Below are positions 62,540-64,000 of a stretch of DNA of 64,000 bases, one piece after another; position 1 is the stretch's first letter; the number at the start of each line of letters is the position of its first letter. The position numbers and the translations under genes are program-made. The DNA is taken from contig DULJ01000048.1 in the NCBI GenBank assembly GCA_012840465.1, positions 158,184-222,183 on the forward strand. Reading direction: 5' to 3'. Source of the DNA: Caryophanales bacterium. GTDB lineage: Bacteria > Bacillota > Bacilli > Bacillales > Bacillaceae_J. Below the pieces are notes generated by a model. It was not told the origin of the DNA, ran no database searches, and worked only from the letters and a program-made list of their open reading frames with translations.

Positions 62540-63853
62540 TTAATTTAGAAATGAAGGCAGCCACAAGGATAATGAAGGGAAAATAATGAGCAGTATCATT
62601 AAAATAATATTTAACCCCACAAAAGGCAAGGCGGCCTTATAAATCTGTGACATTGTAATCGTTGAAGGCACGACCCCCTTTATTGCGAATAAATCCATTC
62701 CAAACGGTGGTGTCATTGTGGCCATTTGCATATTTAATAGAATAATTACACAAAACCAAATCGGGTCAAACCCCAAAGCTTGAGAGATTGGCATTAATAC
62801 CGGTAATGTTATCATCATGATGGATAACGGTTCCATGAAACACCCTAATATAATTAAAATTAATTGTATAAGAATCAGTATCACAATTGGTTGTGTATCT
62901 ATACTGCTAATTATTTGCACTAATGATTGTGTTACCCCGGTATAGCTTAGAATTTGTCCAAATGTGGTAGAGCCGATAATAATAATAAAAATCATACCAG
63001 TTGTATTTAACGTTCCCATTAAAGATTCCCATAACACTTTCCATGAAAAACTTTTATAACCAATAGCTAACACAATCGTTCCGAGTGCACCTAAAACCGC
63101 ACTTTGCGTTGGTGTTGCAACTCCCAAAATAATAACGCCCAGAACAAGGAATAAAATAGCTCCAAGTGGAAGTATGTATTTAAAAGTATCCATTAATTTT
63201 TCCTTAAGTGTATACTTTTCCACATCATAGGAAGGAGCCCATTCGGGACGAACCATACTTATAATAACTATATAGACGACAAATATCACAGCTAATAATA
63301 TACCTGGAATCACAATAGCAATCAGGAAATGCCCGACTGGAATTGCTGCTAATGACGCAAGTAATACACCTAGTGCAGTAGGTGGGATCATTGTAGCCAA
63401 ACCCGCGCTTCCCAGAATAGGACCAATAGACATATGAGGACTATAGCCTTTTTTTTGCATATCCGGGACAAGTAAAGAGCCCAATAAAGCAGCACTAGCT
63501 GCGCTAGAGCCTGTAAGTATCGCGAATAAAGTGCCTGTTCCAACGGTCAAAAGACTTAATCTCCCCGGGATATTCCCCATCCATTTTGCCATTGCTTCAA
63601 ATATTTTTACTCCGACACCGGTTCGAAACATAAGCTCCCCCATTAACAAAAACATCGGTATCGGTAGCAGTGAGAATTTAGCAACAGAATTAAACATATT
63701 CAGCGTTAATTGATTGAGACCGGAACTTCCATTCCATAAAAGGACTACCCCAATTATATTAATGCTCAAAAAAGCAAAGCCAATTGGAACTCCCAGTATA
63801 AATAAGAAAGCAAGACCAACAACAATCAATAAAAGTACAAGCCACCATTCCAT
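62540..63853 (-). CDS. dctM: TRAP transporter large permease (DctM)
   Basis: A 437-residue permease with DctM helices and loops: GTLFAILTGSSAASAALLGSLLVPDMQKKGYS, GLATMIPPTALGVLLASLAAIPVGHFLIA and ATPTQSAVLGALGTIV. AGGGGAG precedes the ATG. Its small permease and binding protein are not in the window; a dctQ upstream at the right edge is expected. This is the third TRAP large permease in 64 kb. Confidence 0.92.
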   Translation of the reverse strand: MEWWLVLLLIVVGLAFLFILGVPIGFAFLSINIIGVVLLWNGSSGLNQLTLNMFNSVAKFSLLPIPMFLLMGELMFRTGVGVKIFEAMAKWMGNIPGRLSLLTVGTGTLFAILTGSSAASAALLGSLLVPDMQKKGYSPHMSIGPILGSAGLATMIPPTALGVLLASLAAIPVGHFLIAIVIPGILLAVIFVVYIVIISMVRPEWAPSYDVEKYTLKEKLMDTFKYILPLGAILFLVLGVIILGVATPTQSAVLGALGTIVLAIGYKSFSWKVLWESLMGTLNTTGMIFIIIIGSTTFGQILSYTGVTQSLVQIISSIDTQPIVILILIQLILIILGCFMEPLSIMMITLPVLMPISQALGFDPIWFCVIILLNMQMATMTPPFGMDLFAIKGVVPSTITMSQIYKAALPFVGLNIILMILLIIFPSLSLWLPSFLN

Positions 63854-63902
63854 AGGCTCACTCCCCTAGTAAACTATCAAATTCGCCTTGGCGTATTTGC
63901 GC

Positions 63903-64000
63903 CCAGATTTTTTAGGCCCACAGGACGTGGGTCACAAAGACGTTGCCACAGGATGTGGCGTTCTTAGTCTTTGATCTGCTCGAAAAGCTACCTTTTAAAA
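63903..64000. repeat. Bacillus-type repeat with two small hairpins, right edge
   Basis: CCCACAGGACGTGGG (63917-63931) and GCCACAGGATGTGGC (63945-63959) are tandem hairpins with near-identical loops. The region is a dispersed-repeat type known in Bacillaceae. On the minus strand one frame stays open and reads SFSSRSKTKNATSCGNVFV then a stop, so it may supply the end of the gene beyond the edge. It runs out of the window. Confidence 0.55.

Noticed and set aside
1..64000. CRISPR arrays, tRNA or rRNA genes
   Set aside because: I saw no regularly spaced direct repeats, and no tRNA or rRNA core sequences on either strand.

Overview
The window looks like chromosomal DNA of a low-GC Gram-positive bacterium of the Bacillaceae. 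Shine-Dalgarno sequences are strong (AGGAGG type), TTG and GTG starts are frequent, and the cobalamin genes have the Bacillus megaterium layout: CbiX with a His-rich tail, CbiH fused to a sulfite-reductase-like half, and fused CbiE-CbiT. No species can be named from the sequence alone.

Layout. (1) Positions 1-2.6 kb hold a 5-oxoprolinase system, with pxpA (cut by the window edge) divergent from pxpB-pxpC. Two look-alike inverted repeats lie just downstream of the two predicted promoters. (2) Positions 2.6-25.8 kb are one long minus-strand operon for de novo adenosylcobalamin synthesis by the early-cobalt-insertion (anaerobic) route. A cobalamin riboswitch with an intrinsic terminator comes first, then cobalt uptake (cbiMNQO), corrin ring building (cbiH60, X, J, C, D, ET, L, F, G, A, then cobQ), and precursor and nucleotide-loop steps (cobT, sirC, cobA, cobO, cobD, cobU, cobS, cobC, cbiB, pduX). 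The operon ends in an IclR regulator gene that overlaps pduX and may control the neighbouring pxp genes. (3) Positions 26.1-42.5 kb are a minus-strand acyl-CoA catabolic cluster: MaoC hydratase, two acyl-CoA dehydrogenases, an aminoglycoside-phosphotransferase-fold kinase, hydroxyacyl-CoA dehydrogenase, a truncated enoyl-CoA hydratase, a nitronate-monooxygenase-like flavoprotein, thiolase, two crotonases, a ComB-like phosphatase, a complete TRAP transporter, a quinone-reductase-like enzyme, an acyl-CoA synthetase and a TetR regulator. The kinase next to an acyl-CoA dehydrogenase resembles a split ACAD10/11 system for 4-hydroxy acids. (4) Positions 42.6-43.5 kb are a mobile-element graveyard: a decayed IS1182-type transposase abutting the 3' end of a group II intron. 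(5) Positions 43.6-59.9 kb are an aromatic or heteroaromatic catabolic region on the minus strand. It has a [2Fe-2S] ferredoxin, an extradiol ring-cleavage dioxygenase, a VOC protein, an amidase, a Rieske oxygenase alpha subunit, a hybrid XylR_N/V4R-PucR regulator, an acyl-CoA-dehydrogenase-fold flavin monooxygenase of unusual base composition, TRAP transporter parts, a class II aldolase/decarboxylase, a TauD-type dioxygenase, an IacB-like protein, an SDR and an M19 dipeptidase-like protein. (6) Positions 60-64 kb hold a polytopic membrane protein and an IclR regulator on the plus strand, then a third TRAP large permease on the minus strand that runs up to a Bacillus-type repeat at the right edge.

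How the parts fit. The B12 operon supplies adenosylcobalamin and is switched off by its own product through the riboswitch. The two catabolic clusters each pair import (TRAP binding protein plus permeases) with activation, ring or chain attack, beta-oxidation and a dedicated regulator. The most unusual items are the split kinase/dehydrogenase module with its phosphatase neighbour, the Rieske-extradiol-amidase group under a V4R-PucR hybrid regulator, and a decayed second copy of the iacB-like/dctP segment that records a past duplication. I saw no tRNA, rRNA or CRISPR array.
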